Source of the DNA: Nocardioides sp. WS12
Lineage (GTDB): Bacteria; Actinomycetota; Actinomycetes; Propionibacteriales; Nocardioidaceae
Direction: 5' to 3'
Assembly (NCBI RefSeq): GCF_014108865.1
Contig: NZ_CP053928.1
Coordinates: 2,170,001 to 2,234,000 of the forward strand
Length of the DNA: 64,000 bases
Shown: positions 33,055 to 40,799 of the stretch, piece by piece
How the letters are laid out: each line of letters opens with the position of its first letter
Numbering within the stretch: the first letter of the stretch is position 1
Translations under genes and position numbers: made by a program
The notes under the pieces: model-generated
The model's input: only the letters and a program-made list of their open reading frames with translations
Databases searched by the model: none
Told to the model about the DNA's origin: nothing

Positions 33055-34160
33055 TCAGCGACCCCGCGTGCTCGCGGGTGCACGGCCGGATCGATCCCTT
33101 CCCGGGCGGCTGGACCTACACCAACCTGTCCAACGAGGGGACCTTCGCCGAGGGCCGCCGGGTCACGACCCGCAAGTTCGACGAGCGGATCACCCTGCGG
33201 CTCGGTCACCCCGTGGCCGGCCCCGAACTCACTCTCGTCCCGATCCTGTCCTCGGCGGAGGAGGAGAAGCGGATCGCCCGACGCCGCTGGGGCAAGCGCC
33301 TGGTGATCGGTGGAGCGGCCGCCGCCGTCCTGGTCCTGATTGCCGGGGTGCTCGGTATCGCGCTTCTCGTCGGCCGCGACGACGACGGTGACAACTCTGC
33401 TGACGGAGGCTCGCCGTCCGGGGGCTCCAACTCGATGGGGGTGCTGACCGGGGAGGAACTCGACGCGGCCAAGGCCGCCACGGTGAAGATCTCGGCAGAG
33501 ACTCATCTCCTGTCGGACCCGAGCAGCACGGGCGAGTACCACGGGTCGGGCTCCATCATCCGCAAGGACGGCCTGATCCTCACCAACGCGCACGTCGCTG
33601 AGCCGGAGGCCGACGGTCTCAACGACCAGTACTCCGGCGAGGAGATCGCGAATCCCGAGTTCCTGCTAGTCTCCCTGACTGACGGCATGACCGACACGAA
33701 CGCCCCCGCGGCGTACCGCGCCCGGGTTGTGGAGGCCGATGGCCACCTCGACGTCGCGGTCATCCAGATCTACGCGAACGCCGACGGCAGCGACCTCGAC
33801 GGCAAGCTCGACCTGCCGGCCGTGCCGATCGGCAGTTCCGGCGAACTGCGAGCGGGCGACGACGTGACGGTCCTGGGCTTCCCGGCCGTTGCCGGTGCCG
33901 GCGAGTCCATCACCGTGACCACGGGCGTCATCTCGACCGTGCTCAACGACCCGGACCTGGGGCCGCGATCGGAGCTCGACACCGACGCCCGGATCGCACC
34001 CGGCAACTCCGGCGGCATGGCCGTCAACAACGACGCCGAACTGATCGGCATCCCGACGGCGCTGTTCTCCGACCGCGACACGACCGTCACCAGCGGCCGG
34101 ATCCGCTCGATCGACGTCGTGAAGGAACTGATCGACCGGGCCGAGGACGAGGTCGGCTAG
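32742..34160 (+). CDS. FHA - membrane segment - trypsin-like (S1C) protease
   Basis: A 472-codon frame. Residues ~20-90 are Pro-rich, 90-165 an FHA domain (ITVGRRSDSTVVI, CSRVHGRI, SNEGTFAEG), 188-215 one membrane segment, and ~235-465 an outer serine protease of the HtrA/DegP class with His in LTNAHVAE, Asp in GHLDVAVIQ and Ser in PGNSGGMAV. No PDZ domain follows. The ATG at 32742 has no ribosome site, so this is probably the continuation of the 32329 frame. It links cytosolic phosphopeptide binding to proteolysis outside. It ends overlapping ku by four bases. Confidence 0.8.
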   Translation: MPSLPDELTMPPMSSAPPPDPSTRVAPPGARPPGAPGLPAAIPGNDATQILAAAPRPQVGPQGHAGPPAQRTGPDLLLVAEGREHRFRHPTQITVGRRSDSTVVISDPACSRVHGRIDPFPGGWTYTNLSNEGTFAEGRRVTTRKFDERITLRLGHPVAGPELTLVPILSSAEEEKRIARRRWGKRLVIGGAAAAVLVLIAGVLGIALLVGRDDDGDNSADGGSPSGGSNSMGVLTGEELDAAKAATVKISAETHLLSDPSSTGEYHGSGSIIRKDGLILTNAHVAEPEADGLNDQYSGEEIANPEFLLVSLTDGMTDTNAPAAYRARVVEADGHLDVAVIQIYANADGSDLDGKLDLPAVPIGSSGELRAGDDVTVLGFPAVAGAGESITVTTGVISTVLNDPDLGPRSELDTDARIAPGNSGGMAVNNDAELIGIPTALFSDRDTTVTSGRIRSIDVVKELIDRAEDEVG

Positions 34161-35080
34161 CTCGCCTTCTTTGCGGCCGTCTTCTTCGCCGGGGTCTTCT
34201 TGGCAGCCGCTTTCTTCGCGGGGGCTGCCTTCTTGGCTGCGGTCTTCTTGGCGGGAGACGTCTTCTTTGCGGGCGCCGCCTCGGGCTCGGCCTCGCCGCG
34301 CGACGTCTTGGCGGCTTCGACGGAGCGCTGCAGGGCGGCCAACAGGTCGACCACTTCGCCGCCGGTCTTGGCGGACGTCTCGGTGCGCTTGACCTCGCCG
34401 CCCTCGATCTTGGCCTTCACCACGGACTCCACGGCTTCGGCGTAGTCGTCCTCGAAGTCGGCCGAGTCGAAGTCGCCGGACAGGGTCTCGATCAGCATCT
34501 TCGCCATCGCGACCTCGGCGTCCTTGACGTCACCCACCTCGACGGAGAAGTCGGGCACCCGGACCTCGTCAGGCCACATCATCGTCTGCAGCACGATCAC
34601 GTCGCCGTTGGGCGTGGAACGCACTCGCAGCACCGCGGTGGACGTGCGCTGGCGCAGGGCAACGGTGACGACGGCCATCCGGTTGGAGTCGAGCAGCGCC
34701 TGGCGGAGCAGGGCGTACGGCTTGGCGCCGGTGCCCTCGGGTTCGAGGTAGTACGACTTCTCGAAGAGCATCGGGTCGATCTGGTCGACCGGCACGAACT
34801 TCTCGACCGCGATCTCGCGGGAGGAGGTCGTCGGCAGGTTGGCCAGGTCGTCCTCGGTGAGGATGACCATCTCGCCGTCCTCGGTCTCGTACCCCTTCGC
34901 GATGTCGGAGTACGGCACCTCTTCGCCGTCGATGGCGCACACCCGCTGGTACTTGATCCGGCCGCCGTCCTTGGCATGCACCTGACGGAACGACACGTCA
35001 TGGCTCTCGGTCGCGCTGTACAGCTTGACCGGCACACTGACGAGGCCGAAGGAGACCGCACCCTTCCAGATCGCACGCAT
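34157..35080 (-). CDS. ku: Ku protein (non-homologous end joining)
   Basis: Binds broken DNA ends as a homodimer and recruits LigD. The 307-residue protein starts MRAIWKGAVSFGLVSVPVKLY, the family signature, and covers the full bacterial Ku core to about residue 250. The tail after 265 is a Lys/Ala-rich repeat (PAKKTAAKKA type) as in many actinobacterial Ku proteins, likely a DNA-binding extension. The ATG at 35080 is chosen for the signature start. The partners lie 1.3 kb away on the other strand. Confidence 0.96.
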   Translation of the reverse strand: MRAIWKGAVSFGLVSVPVKLYSATESHDVSFRQVHAKDGGRIKYQRVCAIDGEEVPYSDIAKGYETEDGEMVILTEDDLANLPTTSSREIAVEKFVPVDQIDPMLFEKSYYLEPEGTGAKPYALLRQALLDSNRMAVVTVALRQRTSTAVLRVRSTPNGDVIVLQTMMWPDEVRVPDFSVEVGDVKDAEVAMAKMLIETLSGDFDSADFEDDYAEAVESVVKAKIEGGEVKRTETSAKTGGEVVDLLAALQRSVEAAKTSRGEAEPEAAPAKKTSPAKKTAAKKAAPAKKAAAKKTPAKKTAAKKAS

Positions 35081-35132
35081 GGGGAGCAGCCTACGCCGAA
35101 GCGCCGACCCCTTCGACTGCAACGATGGAGCC

Positions 35133-36347
35133 GTGCAGCAGCCCCCTGGCCCATCGATCGGAGTCGTCGGCGGCGGAATCGTCGGGCTCGCGGTCGCCCG
35201 CGAACTCATCCGTCGTCGCCCGGGTCTCCAGGTGCTGGTCTTCGAGAAGGAAGATCGCGTCGGTGCCCACCAGACCGGCCACAACTCAGGAGTCGTGCAC
35301 GCCGGCATCTACTACCGCCCCGGCAGCCTGAAGGCGGACCTGTGCACGCGGGGACGGGACCTGCTGCGGGAGTACTGCGCCGAGCACCGCCTGCCCTACG
35401 ACGAGTGCGGCAAGGTCGTGGTCGCCGTCGATGCCGACGAGCAGGGCAGGTTCGACGCCCTCGAGCGCACCGCGCGGGAGAACGGTGTGCCGGGACTGCG
35501 TCGTCTCGATGCTGCTGCGCTCGCCGAGATCGAGCCCCACGCCGTCGGCCTGGCCGCCCTGCACTCACCCCGCACCGCGATCACCGACTACGTCGCCGTC
35601 GCCGAGCAGCTGGCCCGCGACGTCGAGGCCGCGGGCGGTCGCGTGGTGGTCGGGAGCGAGGTCACAGGGATCAGCCAGCGCGGCGGTCGGGTCACGGTGA
35701 CGGCCGGCCGGACGTCGTACGACGTCGACCAGGTGGTGCTCTGCGGCGGACTCCAGTCCGATCGACTCGGCCGGCTGGCCGGGCAGGACGCGGACCCGCG
35801 CATCATTCCGTTCCGCGGGGAGTACCTGGCGGTGTCGGCGGCCAAGCAGGACCTCGTGCGCGGCATGGTCTATCCGGTGCCCGACCCGCGTTATCCGTTC
35901 CTGGGCGTGCACTTCACCCGCCGAGTGACGGGCGCACTCGAGGTGGGGCCCAACGCCGTGATGGCGCCGCACCGCGACGCCTACCGTCGCTCATCGGTGC
36001 GCCTCGCCGACGTGGCCAGCATCGTGACCTGGCCGGGCTTCTGGCGGATGGCCGGCACGCACTGGCGCACCGGCGTCCAGGAGGTGCGCGGCTCACTGTC
36101 CGTGCGCGCCTACCTGCGCGCTGCGCAGCGTTACGTCCCGGCCATCGGGCCTGAGGACGTGGTGCGCGCCGGATTCGGCATCCGCGCCCAGGCGGTCGAA
36201 CGCGACGGCACTCTGGTCGACGACTTCCGGATCACCCACAGCAACGGTGTCACCAGCGTGCGCAACGCCCCGTCACCTGCCGCGACCTCGAGCCTGGCGA
36301 TTGCGGAGTACGTCGTCGACCGGATCCCGGCACGGCCCGCGCGGTAG
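35133..36347 (+). CDS. lhgO: L-2-hydroxyglutarate oxidase-like FAD protein
   Basis: A 404-residue FAD enzyme of the DAO fold, most similar in pattern to L-2-hydroxyglutarate oxidase, which returns L-2-hydroxyglutarate to 2-oxoglutarate. The dinucleotide motif IGVVGGGIVGLAVARELI is at residues 9-26, followed by GAHQTGHNSGVVHAGIYY, a hallmark of LhgO. The GTG at 35133 follows an AACGAT box by 6 nt, so leaderless initiation is possible. It sits between ku and the LigD-type genes without an obvious link. Confidence 0.85.
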   Translation: MQQPPGPSIGVVGGGIVGLAVARELIRRRPGLQVLVFEKEDRVGAHQTGHNSGVVHAGIYYRPGSLKADLCTRGRDLLREYCAEHRLPYDECGKVVVAVDADEQGRFDALERTARENGVPGLRRLDAAALAEIEPHAVGLAALHSPRTAITDYVAVAEQLARDVEAAGGRVVVGSEVTGISQRGGRVTVTAGRTSYDVDQVVLCGGLQSDRLGRLAGQDADPRIIPFRGEYLAVSAAKQDLVRGMVYPVPDPRYPFLGVHFTRRVTGALEVGPNAVMAPHRDAYRRSSVRLADVASIVTWPGFWRMAGTHWRTGVQEVRGSLSVRAYLRAAQRYVPAIGPEDVVRAGFGIRAQAVERDGTLVDDFRITHSNGVTSVRNAPSPAATSSLAIAEYVVDRIPARPAR

Positions 36348-36392
36348 CGCGGCGGGAGGCGTCGCTGGCAGCTTGCTGCCCGAAGCTGCGCC

Positions 36393-36410
36393 GGAGACGC
36401 GTCTCGCGCA
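36393..36410. repeat. Repeat copy 2: GGAGACGCGTCTCGCGCA
   Basis: Identical to 23138-23155 over 18 bp. It lies 45 bp after the lhgO stop and only 6 bp before the ligase start. Confidence 0.6.
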
Positions 36411-36416
36411 AATACA

Positions 36417-37379
36417 ATGATCGACGTGCTGCTTCCCATGCTCGCGACGCCGGGCACCCACGTGCCGCCGGGCGACGACTGGCGCCACGAGGTGAAGTGG
36501 GACGGCGTCCGGGCCCTGGCCACGATCGACGGGGCCGTGACCCTGGCCAGCCGCAACGGCAACCGGATCACGGCCGCCTGGCCCGAGCTCGTGACCGCGC
36601 CCACCGGACTCGCGGACACCGTCCTCGACGGCGAGATCATCGCCCTCAACGAGCGCGGGATCCCCGACTTCCGCGTGCTCGCGGAGCGGATGCACGTCCG
36701 CAACACCGCCACGGTCGCGCGCCTGGCGCAGCGGATCCCCGCGACCTACATGGTCTTCGACGTGCTCCGGTTGCGGGGCGAGGACTTGTGCGGACTCCCA
36801 CTCGAGGAGCGGCGCCGCCGGCTCGCTGACCTCGATCTGAGCACCTCGGGCTGGCAGGTGCCGCCGGAGTACGACGATGGCGCGATGCTGCTCGAAGCCA
36901 CGCGCACACAGGGGCTCGAGGGGATCGTCAGCAAGCGGATCGACTCCACCTACCGGCCCGGTGAGCGCAGCCATCACTGGCTGAAGTTCGCGCACCGGCA
37001 CCGTGGGACGTTCGTGGTCGGCGGCTGGCGCCCGCAGACCGGATCGAGCGACCGGCTCGCCGCCGTCCTGGTCGGTGAGGTCACGCCGGACGGGCTGCGC
37101 TACCGCGGCCGGGTCGGGAGCGGCATCGGCCCGAAGCAGTCGCGATCGTTGACCGACGCCCTCGCGCCGCTGGGCCGGGTCGGCAGCCCGTTCGCTGACG
37201 AGGTGCCGCGCGCCGACGCCGAGGGCACGTTCTGGGTCGACCCCGTCGTGGTGATCGATGTCGACACGCACGGACTGGGCTACGAACGGCTGCGCCAGCC
37301 GTCGTACCAGGGGATGCGTTCCGACGTCTCCGTGGACGATCTGGCCGACGATCTGGCCGACAACCCGGGAGGGCACTGA
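36417..37379 (+). CDS. ATP-dependent DNA ligase, LigD ligase-domain type
   Basis: Seals DNA ends in NHEJ. The 320-residue stand-alone enzyme has the nucleotidyl-lysine motif EVKWDGVRAL near residue 27, motif III-like VFDVLRLRG near 113, GLEGIVSKR near 165 and HHWLKF near 184, then an OB-fold domain. In classical LigD this is one of three fused domains; here it is a separate gene whose stop overlaps the polymerase-domain gene (TGATG). No ribosome site is evident before ATG 36417. Confidence 0.92.
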   Translation: MIDVLLPMLATPGTHVPPGDDWRHEVKWDGVRALATIDGAVTLASRNGNRITAAWPELVTAPTGLADTVLDGEIIALNERGIPDFRVLAERMHVRNTATVARLAQRIPATYMVFDVLRLRGEDLCGLPLEERRRRLADLDLSTSGWQVPPEYDDGAMLLEATRTQGLEGIVSKRIDSTYRPGERSHHWLKFAHRHRGTFVVGGWRPQTGSSDRLAAVLVGEVTPDGLRYRGRVGSGIGPKQSRSLTDALAPLGRVGSPFADEVPRADAEGTFWVDPVVVIDVDTHGLGYERLRQPSYQGMRSDVSVDDLADDLADNPGGH

Positions 37380-38305
37380 TGCCGCGCAAGTCCGAGCACC
37401 AGCAGACCGAGGTGCACGTCGACGTCGAGGGCCGCACCCTGCGGCTGACGAATCTCGAGAAGGTGTTGTATCCCGCCACGGGCACCACGAAGGGCGAGGT
37501 GCTCGACTACTACGCCCGGATCGCACCGGTCCTGCTGCCGCACCTGGCCGGACGGCCGGTGACCCGGATCCGCTGGCCGCACGGCGTCGGCGACATGAGC
37601 TTCTTCGAGAAGAACGCCCCGGCCGGGACACCGAGCTGGGTGCGGACCGCCGAGGTACCGACCACCGGCAGCCGTGGCGCGAGCCGGCACGGCGACACCC
37701 TGCGGTTCCCGATCATTGAGGAACTCCCGACCTTGATCTGGGCCGTCCAGCTCGCCGCACTGGAGTTCCACGTGCACCAGTGGACGGTCGACGAGAAGGA
37801 CGAGCCGCTCGGCGCGGACCGGATCGTGATCGACCTCGACCCGGGCGAGGGGGCCGGTCTGCACGATTGCTGCCAGGTGGCGTTGCTGGCCCGGGACGCC
37901 CTTGCCGAGCGTGGCTTCGACGCACTGCCCGTGACCAGCGGCAGCAAGGGCCTGCATCTCTACGCCCGGCTGCCCGAGCGGCAGCCGTCGTCCGAGACGA
38001 GCGAGATCGCCAAGGAGGTCGCCGAGGAACTCCAGGCCGCGTATCCCCAGCAGGTCACCGCCACCATGACCAAGGCCCGCCGCCGCGACAAGGTGTTCCT
38101 CGACTGGTCACAGAACGCGGGCTCCAAGACGACCGTGGCGCCGTACTCCCTGCGCGGCACCCCGCGCCCCCAGGTCGCCACCCCGATCACGTGGGACGAG
38201 GTCGCCGAGGGGGCGGAGGATCCGCTGGGCCTCGATCAGTTCACGCCCGCCCAGGTGCTGGAACGGGTCGAGGAGTACGGCGACTTATTTGATCCTGCGA
38301 CGTAG
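37379..38305 (+). CDS. LigD-type DNA polymerase/primase domain protein
   Basis: Fills or extends ends during NHEJ, favouring ribonucleotides. The 308-residue protein starts with the LigD-POL pattern LTNLEKVLYPATGTTKGEVLDYY, has the metal-binding pair in IVIDLDPGEG near residue 150, SGSKGLHLYARL near 190 and FLDWSQN near 240. It is translationally coupled to the ligase gene. The nuclease (phosphoesterase) domain of LigD is not encoded nearby. It overlaps the convergent small gene by 21 bp. Confidence 0.93.
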   Translation: MPRKSEHQQTEVHVDVEGRTLRLTNLEKVLYPATGTTKGEVLDYYARIAPVLLPHLAGRPVTRIRWPHGVGDMSFFEKNAPAGTPSWVRTAEVPTTGSRGASRHGDTLRFPIIEELPTLIWAVQLAALEFHVHQWTVDEKDEPLGADRIVIDLDPGEGAGLHDCCQVALLARDALAERGFDALPVTSGSKGLHLYARLPERQPSSETSEIAKEVAEELQAAYPQQVTATMTKARRRDKVFLDWSQNAGSKTTVAPYSLRGTPRPQVATPITWDEVAEGAEDPLGLDQFTPAQVLERVEEYGDLFDPAT

Positions 38306-38656
38306 GGCGTAGACGTCGAACTCGGTGACCACACCCGCTGGGTCGCCGCTGGACCCGACCGCGCTGGCCAGGTCGTGGGGTGAGGTGGCGTGATCGGCCT
38401 CGTCGAGCGTTGCGTCGATGAGCAACTGGATCTCGGAGGTCGGGTGGTCCACGCGCAGGGCCGTGGGCTCGATCCGCCAGCCGTGGCGGCCGAGTTCGTT
38501 GAAGAGGCCCATCAGCGTGGTGTTCTTCTCCGCGGCGATGCCCTCGAAGCCGTCGGCGGCCTCGATCAGGTAGACGGGCCGGGTCACGGCGAGCGTGGCA
38601 GCGTCGTACAGCGGCACCCACAGGCGCGCGTACTCGAAGCTCCGCGATCCACTCAC
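38285..38656 (-). CDS. Conserved hypothetical protein, 123 aa
   Basis: A 123-residue soluble protein starting MSGSRSFEYARLWVPLYD. I do not recognise a family; the pattern (VYLIEAADGFEGIAAEKNTT..) looks globular and codon use is normal. The GTG at 38656 follows a TACACT box by exactly 6 nt, favouring a leaderless start over a much longer low-quality upstream frame. It converges on the LigD polymerase gene. Confidence 0.65.
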   Translation of the reverse strand: MSGSRSFEYARLWVPLYDAATLAVTRPVYLIEAADGFEGIAAEKNTTLMGLFNELGRHGWRIEPTALRVDHPTSEIQLLIDATLDEADHATSPHDLASAVGSSGDPAGVVTEFDVYALRRRIK

Positions 38657-38662
38657 CCGGCC

Positions 38663-38668
38663 AGTGTA
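38663..38668 (-). promoter_or_regulatory. -10 box TACACT of the 123-aa gene
   Basis: TACACT on the minus strand with 6 nt to the GTG start; no ribosome site lies between. One of several TANNNT boxes placed for leaderless transcripts in this window. Confidence 0.5.
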
Positions 38669-38715
38669 GGACTCGGCGCCGATACGCGGCGGAAACTTGT
38701 GGTAGCGGTGCCCTC

Positions 38716-39525
38716 TCAGGCCGACCGCAGCGGACGCACCGCGGCCGGGTCCACGACGTTGCCGAGGTCGTGGCCGGCTCCGAACACCTGGCCGTTGCCG
38801 GTCACGGCGGGCGCGTCGACGACGTCGGCCACGACGACGGTGACGTTGTCGCGGCTGCCGCTGTCGAGCGCAGCCCGGACGAGCCGCTCGGTGGCCAGGC
38901 TGCGGGACGCCAGGCCCAGCAGCATCTGGATCGCAGCGGGGGAGAGGACGTCGCTCAGGCCGTCGCTGCACAGCAGCAACCGGTCACCGGGCTGCAGGTC
39001 GAGCAGCATGACGTCGGGCTCGGGCGTGTGCTCGCCGTCGACCGCTTGCAGCACGATGTGCTTGTACGGCGACGCGGCTGCCTGCTCGAGGGTGATCCGC
39101 CCGGCGTCGACCATCGCCTGGACCATCGTCTGGTCGTGGCTCAACTGGGTCAGGGCACCGTCGCGCAGCCGGTAGGCGCGGGAGTCGCCGACCTGCGCCA
39201 GGGCCGTCTCGACGCCGTTGGTCAGGATCGCGGTGAGCGTGGTGGCCATGCCGACGCGCCGCGGGTCGGCGGCCACCCCGGCGACCAGTTGGTCGTGCGC
39301 CTCGTGGGTGGCGGCGGTCAACAGCCGGACCGGATCGACCCCCGGGTGGGCGAGCGCTCGCGCGCTGACGACGTACGACGTCGTGGCGGAGGCAATCTCG
39401 CCGGCGGCCGCGCCACCGACACCGTCGGCGACGCAGAGCAGGTAGGGACCGGCGAAGCCGGCGTCCTCGTTGTTGTCGCGGACGAGGCCGACGTCGCTGT
39501 GCGCTGCGAAGCGGAACTGGAGCAC
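38716..39525 (-). CDS. PP2C-family protein phosphatase
   Basis: A 269-residue soluble Mn-dependent Ser/Thr phosphatase similar to the catalytic domain of PstP. Motifs: VGLVRDNNEDAGF near residue 14, CVADGVGG near 33, AQVGDSRAYRL near 115, LCSDGLSD near 190 and GSRDNVTVVV near 228. There is no membrane anchor, unlike PstP. The GTG at 39525 is 8 nt after GGGAGG; a GTG at 39534 would touch the ribosome site. It could serve the island kinases but lies 4.5 kb from it. Confidence 0.9.
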   Translation of the reverse strand: MLQFRFAAHSDVGLVRDNNEDAGFAGPYLLCVADGVGGAAAGEIASATTSYVVSARALAHPGVDPVRLLTAATHEAHDQLVAGVAADPRRVGMATTLTAILTNGVETALAQVGDSRAYRLRDGALTQLSHDQTMVQAMVDAGRITLEQAAASPYKHIVLQAVDGEHTPEPDVMLLDLQPGDRLLLCSDGLSDVLSPAAIQMLLGLASRSLATERLVRAALDSGSRDNVTVVVADVVDAPAVTGNGQVFGAGHDLGNVVDPAAVRPLRSA

Positions 39526-39644
39526 CGCACTCACCTCCCAGGAACCGGTCGCCATCGACCCTGTGTCGATGGTGCCCGGTCAACCTGTGAAACGTCTGTG
39601 GGTGCCCTCAGAGTTCCGCGGAGCCCCGGTCAATCAGGACCGGG

Positions 39645-39872
39645 TCAGCTCCGGAAGCCGACCTGCCCGGCGACGCTGCGGCCGATCTCGACGTACGCGA
39701 GCTTGGCGACCGGAACCACGGTCACCTTGCCCTTGGTGTCGGTCAGCTTGAGGACACCGTCGGACGCCAGTGCGTCGCTGACGAGTGCCTCGACGCCTTC
39801 GCTGGTCTCCTCGGTCTCGATGACGAGTTCCCGGGCGGTGTGCTGCACACCGAGCTTGACCTCGACGGTCAT
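39645..39872 (-). CDS. DUF3107 protein
   Basis: A 75-residue protein of DUF3107, a small family confined largely to actinobacteria. It begins MTVEVKLGVQHTARELVIET and ends with a pattern common to the family (AYVEIGRSVAGQVGF). The ATG has a GAGGAG ribosome site. Function unknown. The neighbouring upstream TetR gene and moeZ are close, an order seen in related genomes. Confidence 0.85.
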   Translation of the reverse strand: MTVEVKLGVQHTARELVIETEETSEGVEALVSDALASDGVLKLTDTKGKVTVVPVAKLAYVEIGRSVAGQVGFRS

Positions 39873-39959
39873 GGTTGTTCTCCTCGTTCGTGGGGACGGC
39901 GGGGAACCCGGCCGTCTCGTTCCAGCCTAGTCAGGCGTTGGTCGGCTCGACCCGGGACA

Positions 39960-40610
39960 TCAGTGCTCGTCGGTGCGTGGGTAGCCACGGATGCCGCGCC
40001 AGGCCAGGCCCGACACCAGCGCGACGGCCTCGTCCCGGGGCAACCCGGTCAGACCGCGTTCGGTGTCAGTGAGCCAGAACCGCGCGCTGACCTGGGCCAT
40101 TCCCACCAGCGACACCGAGAGCAGCCGTGACGCGTCCGGCGGGAGACCGGTGTCGTCCTGGATCACGGAGGTGATCAGGTCGGCGCACTCGGTGGTGACA
40201 CGATCGATGTGGTCGCGGACCGCGGGCTCGTTGGTGAGGTCGGATTCGAAGACCAGCCGGAACGCACCGGTGTCGTGGGCGACGTAGTCGTAGAACGCGT
40301 CCATGGCCGCGGCCACGCGCTGCTTGTTGTCCTGCGTCGACTCCAGTGCCCGGCGGCAGCTCGCGATCATCGCGTCACAGGCCGTGTCGAGGATGGCGAG
40401 GTACAGCTCGAGCTTGCCGGGGAAGTGCTGGTAGAGCACCGGTTTCGAGACGCCGGCGCGCTCGGCGATGTCATCCATGGCAGCGGAGTGATAGCCCTGC
40501 GCCACGAACACGTCGAGGGCAGCGGCCAGCAACTGCGCGCGTCGTTCGCGGCGGGGAAGTCGTACGCCGCGGGGCCGCCTGTCGTCCAGGTCGAACTGCT
40601 CGGTCACCAC
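39960..40610 (-). CDS. TetR-family regulator
   Basis: A 216-residue repressor-type protein. The helix-turn-helix covers residues ~22-68: RRAQLLAAALDVFVAQGYHS, DDIAERAGVSKPVLYQHFPG. The C-terminal domain is the ligand-binding helical bundle. The start is a double GTG at 40610/40607 that follows a TAGGCT box by 7 nt. That box lies inside the palindrome GCCTAC-N6-GTAGGC, so self-repression is likely. It diverges from moeZ. Confidence 0.9.
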   Translation of the reverse strand: MVTEQFDLDDRRPRGVRLPRRERRAQLLAAALDVFVAQGYHSAAMDDIAERAGVSKPVLYQHFPGKLELYLAILDTACDAMIASCRRALESTQDNKQRVAAAMDAFYDYVAHDTGAFRLVFESDLTNEPAVRDHIDRVTTECADLITSVIQDDTGLPPDASRLLSVSLVGMAQVSARFWLTDTERGLTGLPRDEAVALVSGLAWRGIRGYPRTDEH

Positions 40611-40617
40611 GACGTGA

Positions 40618-40636
40618 AGCCTACTCGTTGGTAGGC
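40618..40636. promoter_or_regulatory. Palindromic operator and -10 box before the TetR gene
   Basis: GCCTAC (40619-40624), 6 nt, GTAGGC (40631-40636). On the minus strand the -10 TAGGCT (40618-40623) overlaps the proximal arm and ends 7 nt before the GTG. This layout fits an autoregulated TetR gene. Confidence 0.6.
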
Positions 40637-40799
40637 GTGGACAGAGGAGGCGCCCGGGTCAGTGGGACCGGGTCCGGATGACGGGACGTGGTGTCCACTC
40701 CTTGGTCGGGGAAGGGACCATGGAAGGGTCGAGGGAACAGCCGGGCACCTGCACGGTGTTGTCCCTGGACTGACACCCATCGTTTCCGAGGAGTACGAC

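Noticed and set aside
34160..34290. Repeated Lys/Ala codons at the ku 3' end
   Set aside because: Typical basic tail of actinobacterial Ku; not a DNA repeat element.
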